This document shows positions 1 to 6,601 of a stretch of DNA of 14,820 nt, in pieces. The translations under genes were made by a program, and so were the position numbers. Location of the stretch: contig CAYTPE010000026.1 in the NCBI GenBank assembly GCA_964439885.1, positions 1 to 14,820 of the forward strand. Direction: 5' to 3'. Below the pieces are notes generated by a model. That model saw only the letters and a program-made list of their open reading frames with translations, was not told the DNA's origin and searched no databases. Numbering within the stretch: the first letter of the stretch is position 1; every line of letters begins with the position of its first letter. This DNA comes from CAYTPE01 sp964439885. Its GTDB lineage: Bacteria; Patescibacteriota; Patescibacteriia; Magasanikbacterales; GWA2-37-8.

Positions 1-1245
1 GCTTTAGGGTATACCTCACATGCGCTTTCAGATATGAGCGTAGCTATTGGGTATGGAGCTCTAGCGTATAACGCGAGCAGTGTGGCAATCGGAAATTACG
101 CAACTACTTATGGTGTTAGATCAATAGCCCTGGGCAACAATATTGCAACTCAAGGCATTAATTCATTAGCGTTCGGTAATTCAATTACCAGCACAGGCAA
201 TTATTCAATCGCTATTGGGCTCGATACGTCCTTCCATGATTTAACAGCCAATAATACGTTTGCGGTAGTGGGCGGCAATTCGCTCTTTGGTACCACAACG
301 CCGCCAACTACCAGCTACCAAGTATATATTGATAGTGGATCGTCGGCCAATCCAGGTCTTGGGGTGAATGGATATGTGAAGGCATCCGGGTTTATTACGG
401 GTACCACAACACTCGATTTGGCTGAGCAGTATCCCATCAATCCAGTGTGTAGATTGTCCGGCACTTGCCCCGAAGAAGGCGATGTGGTTTGCTTATCACC
501 CAACACGTCGTTTGTGACCATCGAACGCTGTACGCTTCCCTACAGCGACAACATGATCGGTGTTATTTCCACCGCACCTGGTTTTACGCTTGGCGGGCTG
601 GACACGTACGCGACACGTAAGGTGGCTTTAGCTGGCCGCGTTCCCGTCAAAGTCATCGGTTCGATTGTTGCTGGAGATAGGCTAACCGCTTCTCAGATTT
701 CAGGAGTAGCCGAGGCGGCAAAATCGGACGGCATGACTGTCGCAATTGCTCTAGAAAATTCGCCCGACACCGGTGGTGTGCATACGGTACTCGCGTTTGT
801 ACAACCAAGCTGGGGGCTGCCGCCACTGATTACCGATTCAAACGAAACAACCCCCGCGCCGTCGGATTCATCGCTCGTTAATTACGTGATACGTAAGTTA
901 AAAGATATCGGTATTACTGTCCAGAACGGACTTATTTCCGTTAAAAACATTATTGTCGATACACTGACGGCGCATGAGGTGAAAACAGATTTACTGTGCG
1001 TAGGCAGCCGATGCATTACACCCGAAGAGTTTAACCAATTATTAGATCGATCCGCGGTAACCGGAACTTCCATCCCCATACCAACAAGCAATGAAAGCAA
1101 CAATTCGACGTCTGTATCAAGCAGCACCGAAACGCAAACGGCATCATCCAGCCAAGAAGGCGTATCGCTGTTGCCAGCCGATCTCTCTGTTGATAAGGAC
1201 ACATCGTCGGAACCAATTATGCCTAGTAACACCCCCACTCCTTAA
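1..1245 (+). CDS. Surface adhesin-like protein, 3' part (YadA-type head repeats plus CPR surface-protein C-terminal module)
   Basis: The reading frame is open at the window's left edge, so the N-terminus is missing and the ATG at 34 is only an internal Met. Nucleotides 1-220 encode a strict 14-residue repeat of the form S-[VIL]-A-[ILF]-G, seen as SVAIGYGALAYNAS, SVAIGNYATTYGVR, SIALGNNIATQGIN and SLAFGNSITSTGNY. This is the left-handed beta-roll repeat of YadA-like trimeric adhesin heads. From about 415 to 820 comes a Cys-containing module beginning DLAEQYP, with EEGDVV, MIGVIS and ALAGRVPVKV. The same module recurs in many Patescibacteria surface proteins. Around 960-1040 a short segment with LCVGSRCI follows, and a Ser/Thr/Pro-rich tail (about 1060-1245) ends the protein. 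It is probably exported and cell-surface attached, perhaps trimeric. No C-terminal YadA beta-barrel or LPXTG signal is visible. Function as an adhesin is inferred from the repeats only. Confidence 0.8.
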   Translation, partial: ALGYTSHALSDMSVAIGYGALAYNASSVAIGNYATTYGVRSIALGNNIATQGINSLAFGNSITSTGNYSIAIGLDTSFHDLTANNTFAVVGGNSLFGTTTPPTTSYQVYIDSGSSANPGLGVNGYVKASGFITGTTTLDLAEQYPINPVCRLSGTCPEEGDVVCLSPNTSFVTIERCTLPYSDNMIGVISTAPGFTLGGLDTYATRKVALAGRVPVKVIGSIVAGDRLTASQISGVAEAAKSDGMTVAIALENSPDTGGVHTVLAFVQPSWGLPPLITDSNETTPAPSDSSLVNYVIRKLKDIGITVQNGLISVKNIIVDTLTAHEVKTDLLCVGSRCITPEEFNQLLDRSAVTGTSIPIPTSNESNNSTSVSSSTETQTASSSQEGVSLLPADLSVDKDTSSEPIMPSNTPTP

Positions 1246-1314
1246 ACGTGCTTTACAAAAAAAGCCGGTTGGAGTAGGTTAAAGTGCGTAATTAAATATT
1301 TAATAAATTGTACT

Positions 1315-2064
1315 ATGATAGTAACAATCATTACCATCTTGGTCGTAGTGGTGCTACTCGGTTTGCGCACCGTTCAGCAATATGAAAAAGGCGTCGTCTT
1401 TCGTTTCGGTAAAATTGTGAAACTCAAAGAGCCGGGGCTCAATTGGATAATTCCATTTATTGAACATATACGTAAAGTTGATTTGCGCACCATTACTTTG
1501 CCTGTGCCAACCCAAAAAATTATTACCAAAGATAATGTGTCGGTAGACGTTTCGGCCGTCGCATATTACCGCATTGTCGACCCCATCAAAAGTATCGTTG
1601 GCATCGAAAATGTAATGGCGGCTATTAATCAAATTGCTCAAACTTCAATTCGAAACATCGTGGGTAAATTCCAGCTTGATGAGATTTTGAGCGAACGAGA
1701 AACTATCAACAAAGACATCACTCAGGTGCTCGACAGTCATACCGAGGCATGGGGTGTCGTGGTTCCAGTGGTCGAAATCAAAGACATTGAACTCCCCGAA
1801 GGCATGCAGCGCGCTATGGCCAAACAAGCCGAAGCCGAGCGAGAAAAACGCGCCAAAATTATTGCCGCGGAGGGCGAATTCCTCTCTTCCCAGAAGCTTG
1901 CCGAAACCGCCGATATTATGGCCGCACACCCGATCGCTCTCCAGCTTCGCAACCTACAAACAATGGCCGAAATCGCCGTCGAAAAAAATTCTACTATTAT
2001 TTTCCCAGCCCAATTTATGAATACCGTCCAGGATATTCGTAAATTCATGGCTCAAGAAAAATAA
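1315..2064 (+). CDS. SPFH/band 7 domain protein, stomatin-like (slipin)
   Basis: This 249-residue protein has a single N-terminal membrane segment (about residues 1-16) followed by the stomatin signature QQYEKGVVFRFGK. The band 7 domain runs to about residue 165, with the family motifs PGLNWIIPF, TKDNVSVDV and GVVVPVVEIKDIELP. A charged helical stretch, MAKQAEAEREKRAKIIAAEG (about 168-187), is the conserved oligomerisation helix. The C-terminus ends near residue 249 with a FPAQF motif typical of bacterial slipins. Such proteins form ring- or cage-like assemblies in the cytoplasmic membrane and are linked to membrane microdomains and control of membrane proteases. No NfeD-type partner or protease gene is adjacent here, so its client is unknown. 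The ATG at 1315 is the natural start because the membrane segment begins at once. No clear ribosome-binding site is seen. Confidence 0.93.
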   Translation: MIVTIITILVVVVLLGLRTVQQYEKGVVFRFGKIVKLKEPGLNWIIPFIEHIRKVDLRTITLPVPTQKIITKDNVSVDVSAVAYYRIVDPIKSIVGIENVMAAINQIAQTSIRNIVGKFQLDEILSERETINKDITQVLDSHTEAWGVVVPVVEIKDIELPEGMQRAMAKQAEAEREKRAKIIAAEGEFLSSQKLAETADIMAAHPIALQLRNLQTMAEIAVEKNSTIIFPAQFMNTVQDIRKFMAQEK

Positions 2065-2094
2065 AGGAGTTAAATTCGTACTAAATGTAATTGT

Positions 2095-2190
2095 CGGCCA
2101 CGTCGCGCTTCAAAGGCCACGTTTCAAATGACGTTACGTGGCACGATTCCGTTGAATCGGACGTTGCGCGACGCGATTTTGTCAAATCGT
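2095..2190 (+). repeat. Inverted and tandem repeats in the rsmE leader
   Basis: Two adjacent 30-bp units (2131-2160 and 2161-2190) align as an imperfect tandem repeat, both beginning ACGTT and carrying AATCG near the end. Each contains a 6-bp hairpin with a 4-base loop: CGATTC/GAATCG (2144-2149/2154-2159) and CGATTT/AAATCG (2174-2179/2184-2189). A wider inverted pair CGTCGCGC/GCGCGACG (2101-2108/2166-2173) encloses another, GCCACGT/ACGTGGC (2116-2122/2136-2142). The second hairpin abuts the rsmE start codon, so it could affect translation. Alternatively this is a decayed repeat element. Confidence 0.6.
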
Positions 2191-2871
2191 ATGCATCGAT
2201 TCATTGTTACTTCCGATCTGAGTGCTAATCAAATTGTAATCAACGATCACGCGCTCCAGCATCAGCTTGAGCGCGTTTTGCATATCGCGGTGGGCGAAAA
2301 CGTAGTACTCGTAGATGGAGCAGGCACCGAAGCAGTGGCACGTGTGCTTGAGTATGGTAAACAAAAAATTATCTTCGCTCCCGTGAGTGCCACAAAAACA
2401 CAAAAAGCGCGTGGACGCAGCACGACACTGTATTTAGCCATCATTAAACACGATAATTTTGAATTGGCAGTGGAAAAGGCGGTTGAGGCCGGCATCGATT
2501 CGATAGTGCCTATCGTGACGGGCCGAACAATTAAAAAAGCAATAAATAACGAACGGGTGCTCAGGATTATCAAAGAGGCAACCGAGCAGAGCGGGCGAGC
2601 TTTTCTTGCCCATCTCGGCGACCCGATTCACTTTAAACAAGCCATCAAAGAGGCCGCTGGTACCAAATTATTGTGTGATACTTCGGGCCAAGCCGTTCCG
2701 ACCCTTACCGGAACAAAAGCAGCCAGCATTTTTATAGGGCCGGAAGGCGGGTTCACTAGAGAAGAGGTTGCCTATGCGAAGGAGAGTGCTTGCGCTATCG
2801 TTTCCCTTGGCCCTACTGTGCTCAGAGCCGAAACGGCGGCTATAGTCGGCAGTTACTTGATTTCAGGTTAG
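2191..2871 (+). CDS. rsmE: 16S rRNA (uracil-1498-N3)-methyltransferase RsmE
   Basis: RsmE is a SPOUT-fold enzyme that transfers a methyl group from SAM to N3 of U1498 in helix 44 of 16S rRNA, near the ribosomal P site. The 226-residue product, a normal family length, begins MHRFIV, the typical RsmE start, followed by a PUA-like N-terminal region. The C-terminal knot carries the SAM-binding signatures GPEGG (183-187) and LGPTVLRAETAA (about 206-217), plus EATEQSGR in the middle. An in-frame ATG at 2128 would add 21 residues made of a 10-residue tandem repeat (TLRGTIPLNR, TLRDAILSNR). That extension has no counterpart in the family, so the start at 2191 is preferred, although no ribosome-binding site supports either choice. 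An AAAGGAG at 2063-2069 lies too far upstream. The gene is in the same orientation as the SPFH gene and may be co-transcribed with it. Confidence 0.93.
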   Translation: MHRFIVTSDLSANQIVINDHALQHQLERVLHIAVGENVVLVDGAGTEAVARVLEYGKQKIIFAPVSATKTQKARGRSTTLYLAIIKHDNFELAVEKAVEAGIDSIVPIVTGRTIKKAINNERVLRIIKEATEQSGRAFLAHLGDPIHFKQAIKEAAGTKLLCDTSGQAVPTLTGTKAASIFIGPEGGFTREEVAYAKESACAIVSLGPTVLRAETAAIVGSYLISG

Positions 2872-2875
2872 TTTA

Positions 2876-2904
2876 TTGACAATCAAGTGCTTTTTAGATA
2901 TAAT
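2876..2904 (+). promoter_or_regulatory. Consensus sigma-70-type promoter of tRNA-Ala
   Basis: TTGACA (2876-2881) and TATAAT (2899-2904) are both perfect consensus hexamers with a 17-bp spacer. Transcription would start near 2911, about nine bases before the tRNA. The promoter begins five bases after the rsmE stop codon. Confidence 0.9.
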
Positions 2905-2919
2905 TTTGTCACTTCGTAT

Positions 2920-2996
2920 GGGCCTATAGCTCAGCTGGCTAGAGCGCTCCCATGGCATGGGAGAGGTCAAGGGTTCAAATCCCTTTAGGTCCACCA
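2920..2996 (+). tRNA. tRNA-Ala, anticodon GGC
   Basis: All arms of the cloverleaf can be folded by hand. The acceptor stem is GGGCCTA with TAGGTCC (one G-U pair). The D stem is GCTC/GAGC, the anticodon stem CTCCC/GGGAG and the T stem AAGGG/CCCTT with a TTCAAAT loop. The seven-base anticodon loop ATGGCAT places GGC (2954-2956) as the anticodon, reading GCC/GCU alanine codons. The discriminator is A and the 3' CCA (2994-2996) is encoded in the DNA. It is flanked by its own promoter and terminator and so is a single-gene unit. Confidence 0.97.
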
Positions 2997-2999
2997 TAG

Positions 3000-3029
3000 G
3001 CGACTTACCACTTGGTAAGCCGCTTTTTT
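3000..3029 (+). terminator. Rho-independent terminator after tRNA-Ala
   Basis: A 10-bp stem, GCGACTTACC (3000-3009) with GGTAAGCCGC (3014-3023), has one A-C mismatch and a four-base loop. It is followed directly by six T (3024-3029). Confidence 0.92.
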
Positions 3030-3212
3030 GTTTGAAAAATAAAACGCCCCATTGGTTGTGGGACGCAATTTCCCTTGGGAGCGTTGCGCTCAAATATCAG
3101 ATCCCAGTTATTGCGATAAAGGTATATTCAGAGGTGCATTCATTGGGTCACAAGTACTAGGTGCTTATTGGGAGGGTGTGTCAAAATTGAGGTGCGGATA
3201 ACCCTTAAATGG

Positions 3213-3252
3213 TTGACTGTTGAGATAAAGCAGTCTATACTTAATTAGTATA
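3213..3252 (+). promoter_or_regulatory. gcvPA promoter with overlapping palindromes (candidate operator)
   Basis: TTGACT (3213-3218) and TATACT (3236-3241) are separated by exactly 17 bp, predicting a start near 3248 and a leader of about 30 nt before gcvPA. A near-perfect 17-bp palindrome, TATACTTAATTAGTATA (3236-3252), covers the -10 box and start point. A second inverted pair, GACTG/CAGTC (3215-3219/3231-3235), sits between the hexamers. The promoter is well supported; the operator role is inference from symmetry and position. The rest of the gap (3030-3212) shows nothing beyond a small GAGCG-TTG-CGCTC hairpin. Confidence 0.72.
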
Positions 3253-3276
3253 TTAACTATTGTTCTGATAAAGTTT

Positions 3277-3627
3277 ATGGCCAATCGTTCAAACAAAAAT
3301 TTACCATTCGCGTACAATATCCACACCAAATTTGATCGGGAGGCAATGCTCAAAACGCTAGGAATGCGCTCGGTTGGCGAACTATTCAGTAATCTTCCAA
3401 AAAAGAGTCTTCTGAATAAACACTTAGATTTGCCTACGCCAATGCCGGAATGGCAGCTAGACAACCAATTGCGTGCTTTGGCATCCAAGAACCAAACGAC
3501 ACTTACTATTGATAGTTATTTAGGCGGTGGCGCTTATCAGCATTATATTCCTGCTGTCTGCGATACCATAACGAGTCGTGGAGAATTTTTGACGGCCTAC
3601 ACTCCTTATCAACCAGAAATGAGCTAG
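3277..3627 (+). CDS. gcvPA: Glycine decarboxylase P-protein subunit 1, N-terminal piece, ending at an in-frame amber codon
   Basis: This 116-residue piece is the N-terminus of GcvPA (glycine dehydrogenase, aminomethyl-transferring, subunit 1). With GcvPB, GcvPA forms the PLP-dependent P-protein, which decarboxylates glycine and passes the aminomethyl group to lipoylated H-protein. The family's conserved block is intact: YLGGGAYQHYIPAV, then YTPYQPEMS. The frame then meets TAG (3625-3627) at codon 117, precisely where relatives have Gln in the motif QPEISQG. The very next codons (GLLQVLFEFQQ) continue the family alignment in the same frame, so nothing is missing except that one residue. A single C-to-T change in CAG would explain it. 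Alone, this piece cannot be active. It has its own promoter upstream. Confidence 0.85.
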   Translation: MANRSNKNLPFAYNIHTKFDREAMLKTLGMRSVGELFSNLPKKSLLNKHLDLPTPMPEWQLDNQLRALASKNQTTLTIDSYLGGGAYQHYIPAVCDTITSRGEFLTAYTPYQPEMS

Positions 3628-3672
3628 GGCTTACTCCAGGTTCTTTTTGAATTTCAACAACTTTTAGCTCGA

Positions 3673-4656
3673 TTGTTTGACCTGCCGGCGGTTAATTGTT
3701 CGGTGTACGATGGGGCAGTTGCACTCGCTGAATCAGTTTGGATGATGTGCCAAGCAACAGGTAAAAAGAAGATTGTTTTGTGTGCTACTGTTTGGAAAGA
3801 TTGGCAAAATGTTATAAGTACCTACACAAATGGGCGGAATGTAGAAGTAGTTGTTATTGGATATGACAAAAAAAGTGGAACATGCGATATTCAAGAATTA
3901 AAAAATGCTCTATCGGGCAATGATGTTGCTGGTGTACTAGTACAATCGCCAAATGCTTTTGGTGTGATTGAGGATATAAAAGAAATTGCTAAACTTGCCC
4001 ACAAATATTCGGCGTTACTCAGCACTAGTGTTAATCCTATTTCGCTCGGAATACTCGAAGCACCAGGAAAACTAGGGGTCGATATAGCCAGTTGCGAGGC
4101 ACAGCCGCTAGGTATCCCGCTCCAAGCTGGAGGTCCTTATCTTGGTGTTATTGGAACTACTAAAGAATTACAAAAATTTCTTCCGGGTCGAATCGTTGGT
4201 GAATTAAAAGATAGTAAAGGTGCTCGTGCTTTTGCCTTGGTGAATGAAGAGCGTGAACAGCACGTCGCCCGAGAGAAAGCAGGAAGTCATATTTGTAGTA
4301 ATCAAGCTTTGTTAGCTGTTCGCGCTGCGTGCTATTTAGCATGTGTTGGCGAAGATGGTTTTAAGCAGATTGCGGTATTAAACTTCAACAAAGCGCATTA
4401 TCTAGCGGAAAAATTATCTCGTTTGCAGGGTGTCTCCCTTGCCGTTAAGGGCACGTTTTTTAATGAGTTTACCTTACAACTCTCCTATCCTCCTGAAAAA
4501 ATCATTGAAGCGTTGCACAAAAAGAATATATTTGCGGGCATAGTGACAAAAGTAAAAGACATAGAAAATAGTTTAACTATAGCTGTTACGGAAGTTAAAT
4601 CAAAAGAGCAATTAGATCGCATGGTCGAAATTTTCGCTACAACCATTTCTCGGTGA
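3673..4656 (+). CDS. gcvPA: Glycine decarboxylase P-protein subunit 1, main C-terminal piece (same frame as the piece before the amber)
   Basis: This is the remainder of GcvPA, in the same reading frame as the first piece. The frame is open from 3628; the TTG at 3673 is only the first possible start codon after the amber and yields 327 residues. Family blocks are present in order: NCSVYDGAVALAES, the pyridoxal-fold core with GVDIASCEAQPLGIPLQAGG, PGRIVGELKD, then EREQHVAREKAGSHICSNQA and a C-terminal small domain. Read through the amber, the whole gene would encode about 459 residues, close to the usual GcvPA length. No other defect is visible, which suggests a recent nonsense mutation, a sequence error or read-through rather than an old pseudogene. 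The TGA stop (4654-4656) lies 11 bases before the favoured gcvPB start at 4668. Confidence 0.85.
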   Translation: MFDLPAVNCSVYDGAVALAESVWMMCQATGKKKIVLCATVWKDWQNVISTYTNGRNVEVVVIGYDKKSGTCDIQELKNALSGNDVAGVLVQSPNAFGVIEDIKEIAKLAHKYSALLSTSVNPISLGILEAPGKLGVDIASCEAQPLGIPLQAGGPYLGVIGTTKELQKFLPGRIVGELKDSKGARAFALVNEEREQHVAREKAGSHICSNQALLAVRAACYLACVGEDGFKQIAVLNFNKAHYLAEKLSRLQGVSLAVKGTFFNEFTLQLSYPPEKIIEALHKKNIFAGIVTKVKDIENSLTIAVTEVKSKEQLDRMVEIFATTISR

Positions 4657-4667
4657 AGTATTTTTTT

Positions 4668-6107
4668 ATGATTAAAACACTTCTAGAAAAAAGTAGATCG
4701 GGCACCTCAATTAATCGTTGTTTTGACAATAATTTTGATAATTCTTTGGTATCCAAATCCATACCAAAATCGTTATTGCGTTCGGGTCCAATTGGTCTAC
4801 CCGAATTAACTGAAGTTGAAGTAGTCAGACACTACACCGCCCTTAGCCGCGCTTCATTTGGTGTAGATAATGGCTCGTATCCTCTCGGGTCCTGCACGAT
4901 GAAGTACAATCCAAAACGAAATGATTATTACGCAAATTTGGATAACTTTAAATACGTTCATCCTGAACAACCAACCGAAACTATGGCTGGAATTTGGGAG
5001 CTACTATTTAATCTCCAAAAATATATTGCTGAACTTACTGGTATGGACACGGCAAGTCTAGTACCTGCGGCCGGAGCGCACGGTGAGTTCGCTGGACTTT
5101 TAATGATCAAAAAATATTTTGAAAAGAGGGGTGAAAAGCGAAATGTTATAATTATTCCTGATTCTGCTCATGGTACTAATCCAGCCTCGGCCACTATGGC
5201 CGGTTTTACCTGCCGCTTAGTACCCACTAATGCAGAAGGGTTATTTGATGTGGAAAAACTTAGCGAGGTTTTGGATGACAGCGTGGCTGCCGTGATGATA
5301 ACCAATCCTTCAACCTTCGGTCTGTTTGAGGAACAAATTTTAAATATATCCGAAAAAATACACAAGAATGGTTCGTTGCTCTACGGAGATGGTGCAAACA
5401 TGAACGCTTTAATGGGGATTGCACGATTTGGAGACATGGGATTTGATGTTGTTCACCTTAACGCACATAAAACATTATCCGCTCCACACGGTGGTGGTGG
5501 GCCAGGCAGCGGCCCAGTTGCTGTAAAAAAGATCCTTGAACCTTTTTTACCAATTCCTGTTATAGTTGAAAAAAATGGTGGTTACATGCCACTCAAAAAT
5601 CGTGCAGACTCTATCGGTCGTATTAAAAGTTTTTATGGGCATATTGGGGTACTTATAAAGGCATATGCCTATATTCGTACTATGGGAGCACAGGGATTAA
5701 AAGAAGCCTCAGAAAACGCAGTACTAAATGCCAATTACCTTCAACATCGTTTACGAGAAATTTTTCCACCAGTATTTGATAAGCTGTGTATGCACGAGTG
5801 TCTTTTGAGTGGTGAAAAACTGCCAACATCCACACTCAATTTTGCTAAACGTCTAATTGATTACGGTATCCATCCGCCAACTATGATTGGCGCTGGATGT
5901 GTTTATTTTCCATCTGATCTAACTTCAGCCATGCTTATCGAACCAACTGAAAGCGAAACCAAGGAAAGTCTTGATACGATGGTTGAAGTTTTTGAGAAAA
6001 TATATAGTGAATCCATGGAAAATGCTGGTTTTATAGAAAATGCCCCTTATACAGCTTCTATAGCAAAGATTCAAAATCAGTCTGATGCAAGTTGTACAAT
6101 ACAGTAG
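4668..6107 (+). CDS. gcvPB: Glycine decarboxylase P-protein subunit 2 (catalytic, PLP-binding)
   Basis: GcvPB supplies the pyridoxal-phosphate lysine of the two-subunit glycine decarboxylase in the glycine cleavage system. The product (479 residues from the ATG at 4668, normal for the family) has LGSCTMKYNPK (signature of subunit 2), AAGAHGEFAGL and GTNPASATMAGF. The PLP site is HLNAHKTLSAPHGGGGPGSG, with the Schiff-base lysine at residue 268, and PTMIGAGCVYFP and EPTESETKESLD lie near the C-terminus. The start at 4668 gives MIKTLLEKSRSGT, which matches the family's N-terminal LIFE.SR.G. A GTG at 4653 overlapping the gcvPA stop would add five residues and allow translational coupling. No gcvT, gcvH or lipoate gene is in the window, so partners must be elsewhere or absent. 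The gene looks more AT-rich than the pilus operon. Confidence 0.95.
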   Translation: MIKTLLEKSRSGTSINRCFDNNFDNSLVSKSIPKSLLRSGPIGLPELTEVEVVRHYTALSRASFGVDNGSYPLGSCTMKYNPKRNDYYANLDNFKYVHPEQPTETMAGIWELLFNLQKYIAELTGMDTASLVPAAGAHGEFAGLLMIKKYFEKRGEKRNVIIIPDSAHGTNPASATMAGFTCRLVPTNAEGLFDVEKLSEVLDDSVAAVMITNPSTFGLFEEQILNISEKIHKNGSLLYGDGANMNALMGIARFGDMGFDVVHLNAHKTLSAPHGGGGPGSGPVAVKKILEPFLPIPVIVEKNGGYMPLKNRADSIGRIKSFYGHIGVLIKAYAYIRTMGAQGLKEASENAVLNANYLQHRLREIFPPVFDKLCMHECLLSGEKLPTSTLNFAKRLIDYGIHPPTMIGAGCVYFPSDLTSAMLIEPTESETKESLDTMVEVFEKIYSESMENAGFIENAPYTASIAKIQNQSDASCTIQ

Positions 6108-6214
6108 TATTTTCTCTTAATGTCCCGCAAGCTCTAAAACAGGCTGAATTTCCTGATACCACCGCATCAATTCCTCAATCCACTGCTTCAAAAAGTCAAA
6201 TGAATGGTTCACAA

Positions 6215-6238
6215 AAAATCACCCGGGTGGGTGATTTT
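6215..6238 (-). terminator. Bidirectional hairpin terminator (stronger on - strand)
   Basis: A perfect 10-bp stem, AAAATCACCC (6215-6224) with GGGTGATTTT (6229-6238), has a GGGT loop. On the - strand it ends in six T (6218-6213), a good rho-independent terminator for the small unit that starts near 6596. On the + strand only four T follow, but it could still end the gcvPB transcript 131 bases after its stop. Confidence 0.8.
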
Positions 6239-6272
6239 ATAATTCATTAAATTGTAGAGTCCTCAGTCTTTC

Positions 6273-6392
6273 TTATGAGAGGTAGAGGGTTGGTAGGATG
6301 AGACCAGCTAGCCAGCCTACTGTAATCGCAAAGACAGTCACATTGAGCTGGTACTCTATGTCTTTGAGAAAGGCATTGATTTTGGCATGCAT
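6273..6392 (-). CDS. Small single-span membrane protein, 39 residues, unrecognised
   Basis: I do not recognise a family. From the ATG at 6392 the frame reads MHAKINAFLKDIEYQLN, then a hydrophobic span VTVFAITVGWLAGLILPTLY (residues 18-37), and stops at TAA (6273-6275). The layout is a short charged amphipathic N-terminus with one transmembrane helix at the very C-terminus, as in many small inner-membrane regulators. A GTG at 6401 would add three residues. No ribosome-binding site is visible, and an RNA hairpin CGTTTA/TAAACG lies just upstream (about 6405-6419). The case for a real gene rests on context. It sits between a strong - strand promoter (6602-6630) with a structured leader and a good - strand terminator 35 bases after its stop. 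It does not overlap any credible + strand gene. Codon-level conservation in relatives would be decisive. Confidence 0.55.
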   Translation of the reverse strand: MHAKINAFLKDIEYQLNVTVFAITVGWLAGLILPTLYLS

Positions 6393-6596
6393 AGAGCGCA
6401 CGTTTAAGAATAAACGACACTCAACTTATTTGTCCGTTATAAGTCGAGCCTGCCCCGATGTTTTCTATGATGCATCGGGATCTTCGACAAGATGTTCCCT
6501 TCCTAAAGGAAAACACCTTGCAACCGAGAAAAGAACATGCCAAGTACTTGGTACCCAATCTGCCAGGGGCAGATGTCGGGTTTGTTAGTCTAACAA
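6393..6596 (-). ncRNA. Hairpin-rich leader RNA upstream of the small membrane protein (candidate cis-regulator or sRNA)
   Basis: From the predicted start near 6596 the - strand folds into a run of hairpins. In order they are TTTGTTA/TAACAAA (around 6583-6597), ATCTGCC-CCT-GGCAGAT with flanking CCC/GGG (around 6553-6580), the palindrome CCAAGTACTTGG (6540-6551), and a long interrupted stem CAAG.TGTT…AACA.CTTG (around 6488-6520). These are followed by a nested GTCGA/TCGAC plus CCCGATG/CATCGGG stem (around 6442-6487), ACTTAT/ATAAGT (around 6424-6444) and CGTTTA/TAAACG before the start codon. Some are mutually exclusive, for example the GTCGA stem and the ACTTAT stem, as expected for a switch. 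No known riboswitch consensus was recognised. One hairpin resembles the CCCGAT…ATCGGG core of the repeat at 6707, so part may be repeat-derived. Confidence 0.5.
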
Positions 6597-6601
6597 AAGA
6601 T

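Noticed and set aside
882..1238. - strand open frame antisense to the adhesin tail
   Set aside because: Low-complexity shadow of the Ser/Thr-rich + strand coding region, with no domain or promoter.
1246..1314. Promoter or terminator between the adhesin and the SPFH gene
   Set aside because: TTTACA at 1252 has only a poor -10 partner, and the ACTCC/GGAGT pair is too weak; nothing firm can be claimed.
2128..2190. Longer rsmE start at 2128
   Set aside because: The extra residues are a tandem repeat with no family counterpart; MHRF at 2191 is the usual RsmE beginning.
2863..3093. Open frame antisense to tRNA-Ala with a DLKGFEPLTSPMPWERSS-like stretch
   Set aside because: This is the familiar false protein made by reading a tRNA gene backwards; it overlaps the tRNA, its promoter and its terminator.
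3625..3627. Genome-wide amber reassignment to Gln, or UGA recoding as in Gracilibacteria
   Set aside because: TAG ends rsmE, gcvPB, pilB and the methyltransferase at family-typical lengths, and gcvPA ends normally at TGA, so the standard stops are in use.
6117..6212. Possible 31-residue - strand frame starting with GTG, reading VNHSFDFLKQWIEELMRWYQ at its start
   Set aside because: It begins immediately after a strong - strand terminator and has no promoter or ribosome-binding site. It could be a remnant or chance frame; too weak to list.
6437..6538. Two tiny frames inside the - strand leader (11 and 12 residues, the second with three His)
   Set aside because: They could be leader peptides, but are short enough to be chance and have no ribosome-binding site.
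6298..6588. + strand open frame of 96 residues
   Set aside because: It has no recognisable domain, runs through the palindromes and is antisense to the better-supported - strand unit.
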